A stretch of DNA of 64,000 nucleotides from Candidatus Rhodoferax odensensis. GTDB lineage: Bacteria; Pseudomonadota; Gammaproteobacteria; Burkholderiales; Burkholderiaceae_C. Below the pieces are notes generated by a model. It made no database searches. It worked only from the letters and a program-made list of their open reading frames with translations, and was not told the DNA's origin. The DNA is taken from contig JADKDJ010000006.1 in the NCBI GenBank assembly GCA_016718405.1, forward strand, positions 204,873 to 268,872, in the 5' to 3' direction. The position numbers and the translations under genes are program-made. Positions 50,322-62,044 of the stretch are shown here, one piece after another. Position 1 is the stretch's first letter, and the number at the start of each line of letters is the position of its first letter.

Positions 50322-52118
50322 TCAGTCGTTGTTTGAAGCAGGGGTTGAGGTGGACACATCGCCAGCGAGCTGCAGCAGGCGCTGTACCCCAATGGGCTCC
50401 TCCTTCAGCAAGGGCACCAGGGCATAGCGACTGGCATGGCGGGTTGCAACCTGAGCAATCTCGACTTGCTCATTGCGGGCGCGTTGTTGCAACAGTGGCG
50501 AGGTGAGCGGCGCCGTCATCGCGCTAGCCGCCACGCTGTTGTTGATGACCCAGGCCCAGGGCTCAATGCCGGCGCGCTTCAGGTCCGCCTGCAGGTTGAC
50601 GGCCTCCAGCACCGGCGTGGTTTCGGCCAGGGTCACGAGCAGCACCTTGGTCTGTTTGGGGTCCTGCAGCCGCATCATCGGCGTGACGAAGTGCGCGTGC
50701 GAGTCGGCCATCTGGCGCACGATATCGCGGTGGTAGGCGCCGGTGGCGTCCAGCAGCAGGGTGTGACCAGTGGGCGCGGTGTCCATCACCACGAACTTGG
50801 TGCCGGCCTCGCGGATGACGCGCGAGAAAGCCTGAAACACCGCAATCTCTTCGGTGCAGGGCGAGCGCAAGTCTTCTTCCAGCAGGGCGCGACCGGCGGC
50901 ATCGAGCTTGGCGCCCTTGGTCGCCAATACCTGAGCGCGGTATTGCTCGGTCACCGTATGCGGGTCGATGCGGCTGACACTCAGGTGTTCCAGTGTGCCG
51001 CTCAAAGTCTCGGTCAGGTGCGCGGCGGGGTCGGAGGTGGTCAGATGCACACTCAGTCCCCGGTGCGCCAGTTCCACCGCCACCGCCGCCGCGAGGGTGG
51101 TCTTGCCGACGCCGCCTTTGCCCATCAACATCACCAGGCCATGCCCGTCGGCGGCGATCTCGTCCACCAGTTGCGACAGGCTGGGGGCATCGGTGCTGAT
51201 CGCCGCGACCGGGTTTGCCACTACGCGTGGCGGGGTGGCGCTCAGCAGTTGACGTAGCGCGGCGAGCCCCACCATATCAAACGGTTTGAGCGCAAGGTGA
51301 TCAGAAGGCAGCGCCAACAGCGCCTCAGGCATGGCAGCCAGTGCCGCCTGTTCGCGCCGGCAAATGGCCGCCGCCAGCGGGTCTTGCGCCGCCTCCTCGA
51401 TCGGAAACACGCCGTTGATCACCAGGTACTGCTGCGACAAGCCGATGGCGGCCAACTCGTTGTGGGTACGCTCGGCTTCGCGCAGCGTGGACGCTTGCGC
51501 CCGGGCCACCAGCACCAGGCGGCTGGTCGCCGGATTGGCCAAGGCCTGCACGGCCGCCTGGTACTGGGCACGCTGTTTCTCCAGCCCGGCCAGCGGCCCC
51601 AGGCACGAGGCATCGCCCTTGCCGTCTTCCAGGAAGCCGCTCCAGGCGCCGGGCAACTGCAGCAGGCGGATGGTGTGGCCGGTGGGGGCGGTGTCGAAGA
51701 TGATGTGCTCAAAATCGGCCGTCAGCGCCGCATCGGTCAGCAGCGCGGTGAACTCATCAAAGGCGGCAATCTCGACGGTGCAGGCGCCCGAGAGTTGCTC
51801 CTCGATGCCTTTGACCACGCCCGCGGGCAGCACACCGCGCACCGGACCCACGATGCGGTCGCGGTAGGCCTGTGCGGCGGCCTGCGGGTCGATCTCCAGC
51901 GCGCTCAAGTTGGCGACTTCGGGCACAGCGGTGACGTGGTTGCCAATCTCGATGCCAAAAACTTGCCCGACGTTGGACGCCGGATCGGTGCTGACCAGCA
52001 ATACGCGGTGGCCTTCGCCTGCCAGTCGCAGAGCGCTGGCGCAGGCAATGGAGGTCTTGCCAACACCGCCCTTGCCGGTAAAGAACAGAAACCGGGGCGG
52101 GTGGTCGAGAAAGTGCAT
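50322..52118 (-). CDS. arsA: Arsenite-translocating ATPase ArsA
   Basis: 598 residues with two homologous ATPase halves: P-loops TGKGGVGKTS (first half, near residue 14) and MGKGGVGKTT (second half), each followed by a switch element DTAPTGHT(I/L)RLL-like segment. Metal-site Cys are in LSGACTVEIA and LRSPCTEEIA. It powers arsenite efflux; ACR3 rather than ArsB is the partner here. The ATG at 52118 matches the E. coli start (MHFLDHPPRFLFFTGKGG); the ATG at 52130 is an alternative. Confidence 0.95.
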   Translation of the reverse strand: MHFLDHPPRFLFFTGKGGVGKTSIACASALRLAGEGHRVLLVSTDPASNVGQVFGIEIGNHVTAVPEVANLSALEIDPQAAAQAYRDRIVGPVRGVLPAGVVKGIEEQLSGACTVEIAAFDEFTALLTDAALTADFEHIIFDTAPTGHTIRLLQLPGAWSGFLEDGKGDASCLGPLAGLEKQRAQYQAAVQALANPATSRLVLVARAQASTLREAERTHNELAAIGLSQQYLVINGVFPIEEAAQDPLAAAICRREQAALAAMPEALLALPSDHLALKPFDMVGLAALRQLLSATPPRVVANPVAAISTDAPSLSQLVDEIAADGHGLVMLMGKGGVGKTTLAAAVAVELAHRGLSVHLTTSDPAAHLTETLSGTLEHLSVSRIDPHTVTEQYRAQVLATKGAKLDAAGRALLEEDLRSPCTEEIAVFQAFSRVIREAGTKFVVMDTAPTGHTLLLDATGAYHRDIVRQMADSHAHFVTPMMRLQDPKQTKVLLVTLAETTPVLEAVNLQADLKRAGIEPWAWVINNSVAASAMTAPLTSPLLQQRARNEQVEIAQVATRHASRYALVPLLKEEPIGVQRLLQLAGDVSTSTPASNND

Positions 52119-52145
52119 GGGTCGGCACATGGGTTGGTGTTTGAC

Positions 52146-52517
52146 TCAGCTGCAAGCGCCGGTGCAAGCACAGGCCTTGGCGGCGGGCGCAGGCTCGGGC
52201 GCGGTTGCCGACACGGCGAGGCCAGCCCAGCGCGCCAAATCGTCGCAGCTGGGATAGCTGCCGGCCAGCACCAGTTCGCCCTCCACCAGCGTCACCGGCA
52301 GGGCACCCTCACCCCAGCGCTCCAGTTGCGCCTTGATCACCGCGTTTTGCGCGAAGGCCATGGGTTGCTGCGCCAGGTTGAAACGCTCGATCTGCGCGCC
52401 GTGCTGACGGGCCCATGCCACCGCCGCCGAAAAGTCGACCAATTGCTGGTCCACGTCCGCGCCACAAACGCCGCTGCTGCAGCACAGGGCCGGGTCAAAC
52501 ACCTGAATCTTGGTCAC
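52146..52517 (-). CDS. arsD: Arsenic metallochaperone ArsD
   Basis: 123 residues from a GTG at 52517 with AAGGAG upstream. Cys12-Cys13 and Cys18 (ALCCSSGVCG) form the arsenite-binding site, and Cys116, 118 and 122 lie in the C-terminal CACTGAC. ArsD delivers arsenite to ArsA. The start overlaps the arsR stop by 4 bp. A much longer open frame upstream has no conserved sequence. Confidence 0.93.
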   Translation of the reverse strand: MTKIQVFDPALCCSSGVCGADVDQQLVDFSAAVAWARQHGAQIERFNLAQQPMAFAQNAVIKAQLERWGEGALPVTLVEGELVLAGSYPSCDDLARWAGLAVSATAPEPAPAAKACACTGACS

Positions 52518-52855
52518 TTGGAAACTCCTTTCGGCTTCACGGGCAGGCAAATCTCGGCGCATTGCTCCGGATGCCCCGAACAACATTCGTCGGTCAGGTA
52601 GTCGATCAGTTCGCGCACCAGGGCCAGGTTGGCGCGGTAGCGCAGGTAGCGGCCTTCCTGCACCACCGACAACAAATCGGTGCTGGTCAGCGCCTTGAGG
52701 TGAAAGGACAGATTGGTGGGCGGCAGCGCCAGGGCGGCGGCGATGTCGCCCGCCACCAAACCCTCTGGCCCTTGCTTGACCAGCAACCGGTAGACGTCCA
52801 GCCGGACTCCTGAAGAGAGGGACTCGAAGACCTGTGTCGCTTGCGTTTTTTCCAT
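52514..52855 (-). CDS. arsR: ArsR/SmtB family arsenic-responsive repressor
   Basis: 113 residues with a winged helix-turn-helix (LALPPTNLSFHLKALTSTDLL split across the recognition region) and no Cys in the classical alpha-3 site. Instead the C-terminus has Cys91, Cys92, Cys99 and Cys103 (ECCSGHPEQCAEIC), an arrangement seen in ArsR proteins that bind As(III) near the C-terminus. First gene of arsRDAC-acr3 and presumably its autorepressor. Divergent from mobB with 176 bp between starts. Confidence 0.92.
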   Translation of the reverse strand: MEKTQATQVFESLSSGVRLDVYRLLVKQGPEGLVAGDIAAALALPPTNLSFHLKALTSTDLLSVVQEGRYLRYRANLALVRELIDYLTDECCSGHPEQCAEICLPVKPKGVSK

Positions 52856-52862
52856 ATTTTGA

Positions 52863-52881
52863 TTCTACAACTACTCTTGAA
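52863..52881. promoter_or_regulatory. Candidate ArsR operator/promoter upstream of arsR
   Basis: TTCTACAACTACTCTTGAA has matching ends (TTC and GAA) and partial dyad symmetry, 7 bp upstream of the arsR ATG, with a TAGAAT element on the minus strand resembling a -10 box. ArsR sites often contain TTCAA/TTGAA arms. The symmetry is weak. Confidence 0.35.
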
Positions 52882-53031
52882 GTGATTATGGCCTCACGCC
52901 CGAACCGTCCCATCGCCTGATGATGTTGACCGACGCGACTGCCACGCCCCGACCTGGGGTGATATGGTGCAACCTGACGAGGCACAAACACTGTTCTGGT
53001 GGGTTGAGCAGCCCCGATATGGAGTTGAAGA

Positions 53032-53529
53032 ATGAAGGTTTTTGGAATCGCCGGGCATTCCGGCATGGGCAAGACCACGCTGCTGGAGCGGCTCATCCCG
53101 GAGTTGACCGCGCGAGGGTTGGTGGTGTCGCTGGTCAAGCACAGTCACAAGAACGTCGACATTGACCGACCCGGCAAGGACTCATTTCGGCTGCGCGAGT
53201 CGGGCTGCAAGGAAGTGCTGCTGCTGGGCAATCATCGCTGGGCGCTGATGCACGAACTGCGCGGGGCCGAGGAGCCGCCGCTCGCCGCCTTGCTGGACCG
53301 CATGCAGCACTGCGACCTGGTGCTGATCGAGGGCTTCAAGGACGGCGACTTCCCCAAGCTCGAAGTCTGGCGCCGCGATGTCGGCAAACCAACCCTATGG
53401 CCGGACTGGCCCGGCATCGTCGCCCTGGCGGGTGATACGCCCGCCACCTCGGTCGATGTGCCCGTGTTGGGTCTGTCGGACATCGCCCCCATCGCCGAGT
53501 TTGTGATGGCGCACGCCGCCACGCGCTGA
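53032..53529 (+). CDS. mobB: Molybdopterin-guanine dinucleotide biosynthesis protein B
   Basis: 165 residues. P-loop GHSGMGKTT (8-16), the LVKHSHKNVDID segment with the conserved D-x-x-G (RPGKDS) and LVLIEGFKDGDFPKLEV define MobB. It assists nucleotide attachment to the molybdenum cofactor. This fits the molybdenum hydroxylase in the window, though those enzymes often use other cofactor forms (MCD) in bacteria. Followed 53 bp later by maeB in the same direction. Confidence 0.93.
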   Translation: MKVFGIAGHSGMGKTTLLERLIPELTARGLVVSLVKHSHKNVDIDRPGKDSFRLRESGCKEVLLLGNHRWALMHELRGAEEPPLAALLDRMQHCDLVLIEGFKDGDFPKLEVWRRDVGKPTLWPDWPGIVALAGDTPATSVDVPVLGLSDIAPIAEFVMAHAATR

Positions 53530-53582
53530 CCGCGCAGGAAGTGGCATCACAATAGCAAAACCAAGTGATACCAGGAGCCAAC

Positions 53583-55889
<2,307 letters not shown>

Positions 55890-55957
55890 CGCCGCGTCTC
55901 AGCGCGTCGGTCGGGCGAGCCGGACCGCTGCTCAGGCAGTGTGCCGCTCGCCGCTCA

Positions 55958-57412
55958 TCAATCAACGACGTCCGGATCTCGCCGGCTGCGCTGCCGCTTG
56001 AGCCGGATGATGCAGTCCTCCAGCGTTTGGCCGATGATGGTCTGGTCGCGGATCATGGCGATCTTGGGCCAGGTGGCACGCTCGCCGGCCAGCACCCATT
56101 GCTGGTATTCGTCAGCAGACAAGTTGCCCAGTACACGCAGGTAGTCACTTGGCGCCATGCGCGGGTGGATTGTCACGTCGCCGTAGTACTGCTGGTCAAC
56201 CAGCCCGACCGCGCCATCGAGCAGCCCCTTGACGATGCCGGTCTCGATGCCATAAGAGGCCAGTAGCAGCATCTGTTTGCTGCGGTATTGCATCTCGCTC
56301 TTGACCAGGTCGGTCAGAAAGCGCGTCCAGCCTTCCTTGCGGGACTGGTCGGTCATGAAGGGCAGTACGTGCGGGTTGGTCTGGCTGACGATGTGGTGGT
56401 TGACGTTGTACAGCTCACCCAGGCGTTTGGCGGGCAGGTCGCTTTGCAGTGCGCCGTCGACCCAGCGGATGGAGGCCATGTAGGGCCGCTCGTGCCCAAG
56501 TCGGTCCTTGGCTGTCAGCTTGACCGGCGGGAACAGCCCTGGCACCGAGCACGAGGCCAGAACCGCGCTCCACACCAGCAGGTGCGGCGTGGTCAGGTAG
56601 TTGAGCAAGCGCGCGTGCTGGTTCTTAGCCACCGGCGAGACCGTGATGTTGATGATGCGCCGGGTGCGTTTGAAGGCCTCTTCAAACGTCAGCTCACCCA
56701 CGTTTTTGCGCAGATAGGTCTCCAACTGGCGGATGTCCATCAGGGACTTCTGGCGCAGCATGTCGCGCGCGCCCAGGCGGCGCCACAGGTCCAGATCGAT
56801 GTCTTCGCCACGAAACAGCGCGTCGAGTTCGCCGTCCTTGCGGGTCCCGACAAGTGCCGCCACCACCGCGCCAGCGCTGGAGCCGGAGACCACTCGCGGC
56901 AGCAATTGCTGCTCGTGCAGCGCCTTGATCACGCCAATGTGAAACATGCCGATGTTGGCACCACCACTGAGCATCAGAGCGGAGCGGCCAAAGCTCTGCC
57001 CGGTGTGCCGAAAGAACAGCAGCTTCTGGGGGTAGGGCAGCTCGGCGATGTCGTGGTCGCACAGGTGGTTGAGCAGCGAAGTGACCTCGGTGATGTAGTC
57101 GTCGATCAGCGCTTTGGTGCCCAGGTGCGCGTGTTTGTACAACTCTGGGTTGGCCAGGTTGCCCAGGTTGCGGTGCAGGCCCTCGCGCAGGCTGAAGATC
57201 AGTTGCGGCCAGTCGTTGGCCTTGCGCCAGTTTTTCAGGTTGATCAGGCGCTGCGCAATCAGCTTGTGTTGGTAAAACTTGGAACTCGGGTTGCTCTTCC
57301 ACTCGTCAAGGTGTTCCAACTCGTCGAGCTCCGCCGCCAGCGCGCGCCAAGTGGCGTAGTCGCTGGCCTGATCCAACAGCTTGCGTTTGGAGGCTATCGT
57401 GGGTGGTCTCAT
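55958..57412 (-). CDS. Patatin-like phospholipase with DUF3336 domain
   Basis: 484 residues from the ATG at 57412. An N-terminal DUF3336 helical region (about 1-130) precedes the patatin domain, with the oxyanion glycines in MLSGGANIGMFHIGV, the nucleophile Ser179 in VSGSSAGAVV and the catalytic Asp in RWVDGALQSD. The same layout is found in yeast Tgl lipases and bacterial intracellular lipases. Probably hydrolyses acyl esters of lipids. No signal peptide. Confidence 0.9.
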   Translation of the reverse strand: MRPPTIASKRKLLDQASDYATWRALAAELDELEHLDEWKSNPSSKFYQHKLIAQRLINLKNWRKANDWPQLIFSLREGLHRNLGNLANPELYKHAHLGTKALIDDYITEVTSLLNHLCDHDIAELPYPQKLLFFRHTGQSFGRSALMLSGGANIGMFHIGVIKALHEQQLLPRVVSGSSAGAVVAALVGTRKDGELDALFRGEDIDLDLWRRLGARDMLRQKSLMDIRQLETYLRKNVGELTFEEAFKRTRRIINITVSPVAKNQHARLLNYLTTPHLLVWSAVLASCSVPGLFPPVKLTAKDRLGHERPYMASIRWVDGALQSDLPAKRLGELYNVNHHIVSQTNPHVLPFMTDQSRKEGWTRFLTDLVKSEMQYRSKQMLLLASYGIETGIVKGLLDGAVGLVDQQYYGDVTIHPRMAPSDYLRVLGNLSADEYQQWVLAGERATWPKIAMIRDQTIIGQTLEDCIIRLKRQRSRRDPDVVD

Positions 57413-57582
57413 GAATGGGTGCACGATCGGTGTTCGTCATTCTGCAACACGGGTTGGGTCCGATGTTGCGCCAATGAACAATTTCTCGCGGTTTCCCGCA
57501 CTGAACCATGACATTAGGCAAGCCGGCACGCGGCTAGAGTGCGCAGCCAAATGTTGGACGGTGTGGCCCCACCGCTACCGGC

Positions 57583-58770
57583 TCAGGGCATCACTTCCAC
57601 GTACTCGTAAACCTCGCAGTCCAGGATCTGCTTGCGCACCGGCAGCGTGGCCCGCTCAAACCAGCCCTGCGGGTTGCGGCGGTCGATTTCCTGGCCCATG
57701 AAACGAATCAGCTCACAAATCGGCTCCACGACATTGGTGCGGTAACGCAGGTCGTTTTTCACATAGCCCAGGTACATGTTCTTCATGCAATTGCCACGGC
57801 ACCAGGCATAGGCTTCGCAGTCGTGGCAGGGCATGGCCGGGTCTTGTTGCAGTGGGCTCTTCTTGAGCCAGTTGGTTTTGACGTCGCCCATCTTCATGGC
57901 TGGGGCGTACATCATGTCCGGGCAGGGGTAAATCTCGCCGTTGGGCATGACGTTGAGCAAGTGGGTGGACACGCGGCACTGCGTGGCGCCGGCGTACAGC
58001 TCTTGCGCGCGGGTCGGGAACAGCTTGTTGCGCACCATGCCCATCAAGGGAATGAGCGGGTACAACACATCGGTGCGCGCGAAGAACTTGTCGATCAGTT
58101 GCACCAGTACCGCTTTGCGTTTGGCCACCGAGTCGCCGGCGTACATTTCGTCCGCCACAAACTGCCAGTACAGGTAGTCAAACGGGGTGTCCTCACCGAC
58201 CAGTTGGTCCAGTTCTTCAAAGCAGGTGTCCGGGTTGCCCCAGGTCACGCGGGCCGTGACAGAGCCGCCAATCTGGGAGCGTACTTCCTTCAAGTTCTTG
58301 ACCACTTGGCGGTAGATGCCCTTGCCGCGATAACCGTCGGTGGTGGCTTCGCCGCCATCGATCGAAGCCAGCACGTTGGACAGGCGATTGAGCGCCCATT
58401 CGGGCAGGTTGTCGATCAGCGTCGCATTGGTCTGCAACTGGAACCTGAAGCGCGGGAAGCGTTGCATCACTTCCAGCATCAACTTTTTGTTCAGTGTCGG
58501 TTCGCCGCCGTAGAACGTGACGTAGACCTCCTTGCCCTGCAGGTGCTGGTCCACAAAGGCACTGAGCTGCTCAATGTCGTACTCCACGTGCACCTGCGAG
58601 CCCAGCACCTCGCCCACACCCAGCGAGCAGTAACTGCACTTGAGGTTGCACTTTAGGGTGGTGAGCAGTTGCAGCTCGACCCGCCCCCCGATGATGGGGT
58701 GAGGGTCGGATGCGGGAACTTCGGTCTTGGCCGGGGTCGCAAAGAACTGAATCGGGGTCTCGGAATGCAT
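57583..58770 (-). CDS. Radical SAM/SPASM domain protein, probable peptide- or protein-modifying enzyme
   Basis: 395 residues. The radical SAM cluster motif C-x3-C-x2-C is at Cys41, Cys45 and Cys48 (LKCNLKCSYCSLG), with FYGGEPTLNKK as the GGE motif. The C-terminal SPASM-type region has PNGEIYPCPDMM and CHDCEAYAWCRGNCMKN, enough Cys for one or two extra Fe-S clusters. Similar enzymes modify ribosomally made peptides or sulfatases. No precursor peptide or sulfatase gene is visible nearby, but the upstream side runs into the unreliable G/C tract. Confidence 0.87.
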   Translation of the reverse strand: MHSETPIQFFATPAKTEVPASDPHPIIGGRVELQLLTTLKCNLKCSYCSLGVGEVLGSQVHVEYDIEQLSAFVDQHLQGKEVYVTFYGGEPTLNKKLMLEVMQRFPRFRFQLQTNATLIDNLPEWALNRLSNVLASIDGGEATTDGYRGKGIYRQVVKNLKEVRSQIGGSVTARVTWGNPDTCFEELDQLVGEDTPFDYLYWQFVADEMYAGDSVAKRKAVLVQLIDKFFARTDVLYPLIPLMGMVRNKLFPTRAQELYAGATQCRVSTHLLNVMPNGEIYPCPDMMYAPAMKMGDVKTNWLKKSPLQQDPAMPCHDCEAYAWCRGNCMKNMYLGYVKNDLRYRTNVVEPICELIRFMGQEIDRRNPQGWFERATLPVRKQILDCEVYEYVEVMP

Positions 58771-59002
58771 AGTGTCGCGGTCGTTCGGTCTGCAAGAGGG
58801 GCGCAGATCATAATCGCTGGCGCGCGTTTAAGTGGTGCCGCAGGCCCGGTTTGGTGGCGATGGCGGGCGAAGAATGCGTGATGTTTGACCTAATCGAGGT
58901 TGCGCCGGTGGCTGGACTCTGCAAGGCGCTCGTTTACGCAAACCGCAAAATTGGTCTTCCCAGTCGGTGCCCGCGCCGCAACCATCCCGCCAGACAACGC
59001 CA

Positions 59003-59352
59003 GCCGCGGGGGGCCCGGCGCGGGCGGGGCGGCCCCCCCCGGGGGGGGGCCGGGGGGGGGGGGGGGGGGGGGGGGGCGCCCCCCCCCCCCCCCGGCCCCG
59101 GGCCCGGGGCGGCCCGGCCGCCCCGGGCCCGGGGGCGGGGCCCCGGGGGCCCCGGGGGGGGGGCGGGGGGGGGCCCGGGGGCCGGGGGGGGGGGCCCGAG
59201 CCGGGGGGGGGGGGGGGGGGGGGCGCGGGGGGGCCCCCGGCCGGGCCCCGGGGGGGCCGGGCCCCCCCGGGGGGGGGGGGACACGGGGGGGGCCGGGCCC
59301 GGGGGGGGGGGGCCCGCCCGGGCGGGGGGGGGGCCCCCGGGGGGGGGGCGGC
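59003..59352. other. G/C-only low-complexity tract, probable assembly artefact
   Basis: 348 of 350 bases are G or C, mainly runs of G and C up to more than 15 long; the only other bases are the two A of ACA at 59281-59283. Unlike a real repeat it has no fixed unit. Open frames across it encode only Gly/Pro/Arg/Ala polymers. Ordinary sequence stops and resumes abruptly at both edges. The whole stretch 58771-59354 has no gene that I can support. Confidence 0.85.
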
Positions 59353-59354
59353 AA

Positions 59355-59997
59355 TCAACTGCAACGGCTGCGGTAGTTGTCCTCAAAACGTTGAAGGTCA
59401 GCCTTCTCGCCGTCGGTCAGGTCGGTTCTCGCCCGCTTGGTGAACAAAATGCGTTTTGATTCGCCGCATTGCTGCTGTTGAATGGCTGTACGTTCCCGGC
59501 TTCGTTGCTCGGCCTTGTCGGCCCCAGCCCGTTGCTGCTTGTCCTCGCGGCGCTCGCGCGACATCTTGGACCTGGCCTCACTCTCTTCTTCCGAGCACTG
59601 CTCGCGGTACTCCTTTCGCATGTCGCTGATGACGTCGTGCTTGAGACCGCGCGCCGGCCGTGCGTATGGCGTCGTTCAGCGAGGCGCAGCGCGGGCTCAG
59701 ATGCTTCAAGGTATCGGGTGCCTGTTCGAGCTTGCTTACCCTTGGTTCGTCGCTGGGAGTTGTGGCCACGGATCCGTAAAATACGGGCCCACTCGAAGGG
59801 CAGGGCTGCGACGAGGCGTAGGTGCGACCGTTGTTGGTGCAGGTGTAGCGTTGCACTACTTCACGCCCTACGCAGGGCTGGGACGACTGGTAGGTGTTGC
59901 CACCGCTGTCGGCGCAGGTGTAGCGGGATTGCGCCAGCGGACTACTGGACACAATCAGCAGGGCGCAGGCCATCGCGATAGAGTGGATTGTCGTCAC
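59355..59997 (-). pseudogene. Secreted Cys-motif (DUF4124-like) protein, frameshifted
   Basis: The N-terminus (from 59997) is a signal peptide ending near SPLAQS, followed by two copies of a short motif: RYTCADSGGNTYQSSQPC and RYTCTNNGRTYASSQPC, resembling DUF4124 domains. After LSPRCASLNDAIRTA the frame changes near 59651-59662; dropping one base continues into GLKHDVISDMRKEYREQC and a Lys/Arg/Glu-rich helical tail to a stop at 59355. Restored length about 213 residues. The function is unknown; probably periplasmic. The stop lies right beside the G/C tract. Confidence 0.65.
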
Positions 59998-60305
59998 AAT
60001 ATCCTCGGGCTTTCAGAGAGTTCAAAGGTTAAATCGTATCACCCCGACACGGTCCTGCTGTCCCGCGTTGGCCGCACGACTCGATGACCGATACCACCGG
60101 AAGCTGCGCTGCAACGACGAGGTGGCGATGTGGCCGAAACGCCGCCCGAAGAGGCTGCAACGCCAACTGCTCGTGCATCTTGTCGGCGTGTTTCGCGCCA
60201 CCCCTATGGGGTAAGAGACGGGCAGATCCGATGAGGAGTCCAGGGCGTCAGACCAATGCACAACGTGGGGCCGTTGGCGCGAAAGGGGCGCGTGCTCGCT
60301 GAAAG
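59998..60305. other. Intergenic region without recognised gene
   Basis: 308 bp between the RTX gene (ending 60306) and the start of the Cys-motif protein gene (59997), both on the minus strand. Only short unconserved frames are present and no convincing hairpin with T tract was found. It must contain the promoter of the Cys-motif gene near 60000-60060. Confidence 0.5.
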
Positions 60306-62044
60306 TCAAGCGAAGTTGGCTGCCACAAATCCGTAGCCGACCAGCCCCAAATTGTTGATGCCCACCAGCGTGCCTACGAGCGTGACCTCGCTGGCGGTTA
60401 TCGCCGAGGTGTCGAGTTGGTTGACTACGTACCAGATGCTGGCGTTGCCAATGATGTCGGCCGAGATCACCACTGTCTTGGCCGCCGCCGTGGGGGCGGC
60501 CAACGGTGCGGCGGCGCCAAACAGGGCGGCAATGCCCGTCGCGTCCAGGTCGTAACCGCTGGCTACCAGAACATCGCTGTTGGACCAGATCGATGGCGTC
60601 ACACTGCTGGCACTGACTGCAGCAAGGTGTTTGGTGCCGGTCTTGTTCAGGAAGGCGGAAAAATCCAATACATCACCCGTTGCGCTGAGGTTGAAGCCCG
60701 TGATGGTGTCGACCCGTTGTCGGCGGCGGTCGCGGCAAATACAAAACGGTCGACGCCAGAGCCGGCCACCAGGGTGTCGGCCCCTTTACTGGCGGTGATG
60801 GCGCCCCCGAGTGGGGAGGCGGAGAGCTTGTTGGCGCTATCGTCCCCCAGCAGGTTGACCGTGACCTTGCTGCCGGTAATGCCCGAGGCGTCGACGTTCT
60901 TGACATTGCCCATCGCGCCGCTGGCCAACGTGCCCAGACTGGAGCCAAAGTAGAGCTTGTCGGTCAGCAGATCGACCGTCACCGCAACCGTCACCGCGCC
61001 GGCGACGAGCAGATCACCGCTGACCTCGGAGGCAGGAAGCTCGACAAAGGACATGCTGAGCTTTTGCGCCAGACCGGCCTTGTCGGTGGTGCTGGAAGAC
61101 ACAAAATCGGTGCTGGAAAACGTGACGCTCAGCCCAGCGTTGGTATTGGCCGCCGCGCCGTGTGCTTTGGCCGCGCCGCTGAGGGTGAGGGTGGCGGTAG
61201 TGTCGGTGGTTTTGATCAGGTTGGCCACCAGACCGCCGGGCGCGCCCGTGACCTTGCCTACTGCCGCGCCAACCTTGCCGGCAAAGGTGTCGCCGGTCAA
61301 CGTGACGACGATGGCAGGACCCATGCTGCCGTCGTTGGCTGAGGTCTCAGACAACGCCAGCGTGCTAAAGGCCAGACCGTTAAATCCAAACCCCAGTCCG
61401 GTCGTGGCCAAGCTGCTCAGGCCGATCTGCGCCTGGTTGGCGCTGGACAGGGCCAGCTTCCACAACAGGTCGCCTTGGGGACCAAGCTCCAGGCTATTGA
61501 CCGCGTTGGACAAGGTCGTGGCGTCTGGGGCTTGGCCGTTGACCGTGGTCAATAGGTAACTGGCAATCTGGTTGTTGCTGACGTTGGCCGCGCCGCTGTT
61601 GGCCAATGCGCCCCAAATGGGCAGACGCATCACCGCACCGCTGAGCTCTTGCATGGTGGAGCCGTGGTCGAACAGGTCCAGCACCGAGCCCGTCAACGCC
61701 AGTTTCGACGACAGCGCCGCCTTGCCCAGTACAGCGCCAATCAGCAATGCCGCTTGGCCACCGTGCTGGTTGGTCGCCATGTCGAGCGCCAGGCCGCGGT
61801 CGGCAAAACGCACGCGTTCTATGTTCTGCAAGGTGTCGACGCCTTCGCTGCCCCGCAGGTCGCTCACTGTGAAGCCGGTCGAAGACTTTTGGACCGAAAA
61901 TGTGGCGCGGTTGGTGAGGTAGACGGCCGTGTCGGTGCCGGCGCCACCGTTGATCAGGTCCACACCCTCCAGGCCCGACAGGTTGTCGTTGCCATCGGTG
62001 CCGACCAGCACGTCGTTGCCGGATGTGCCGGTGAAGTTAGCCAT
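60306..62044 (-). pseudogene. RTX-type calcium-binding repeat protein, frameshifted
   Basis: From ATG 62044 the protein starts with hemolysin-type nonapeptide repeats (SGNDVLVGTDGNDNLSG, then GGAGTDTAVY), then a DUF4214-like helical region (NNQIASYLLTTVNGQAPDA), then a Ser/Thr/Ala/Val-rich beta region and a second calcium motif (KGADTLVAGSGVDRFVF). The frame breaks near 60709, where one G is missing from a GGG run; the restored frame reads VDTITGFNLSATGDVLDFSAF and ends at 60306 (579 residues). Probably secreted by a type I system, as an adhesin or S-layer-like protein. No T1SS genes in the window. Confidence 0.8.

Noticed and set aside
52146..53138. A 330-codon frame covering arsD and upstream
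   Set aside because: Only the last 123 codons are ArsD-like. The rest runs antisense to mobB and through arsR, and arsD has its own ribosome-binding site and GTG.
59003..59352. Possible tandem repeat or CRISPR-like array
   Set aside because: There is no repeat unit or regular spacing, only irregular homopolymer runs.
58828..59459. Several open frames of Gly/Pro/Arg/Ala polymers on both strands
   Set aside because: They exist only because the G/C-only tract has no stop codons. No start context, no conserved residues, and the DNA is probably an artefact.
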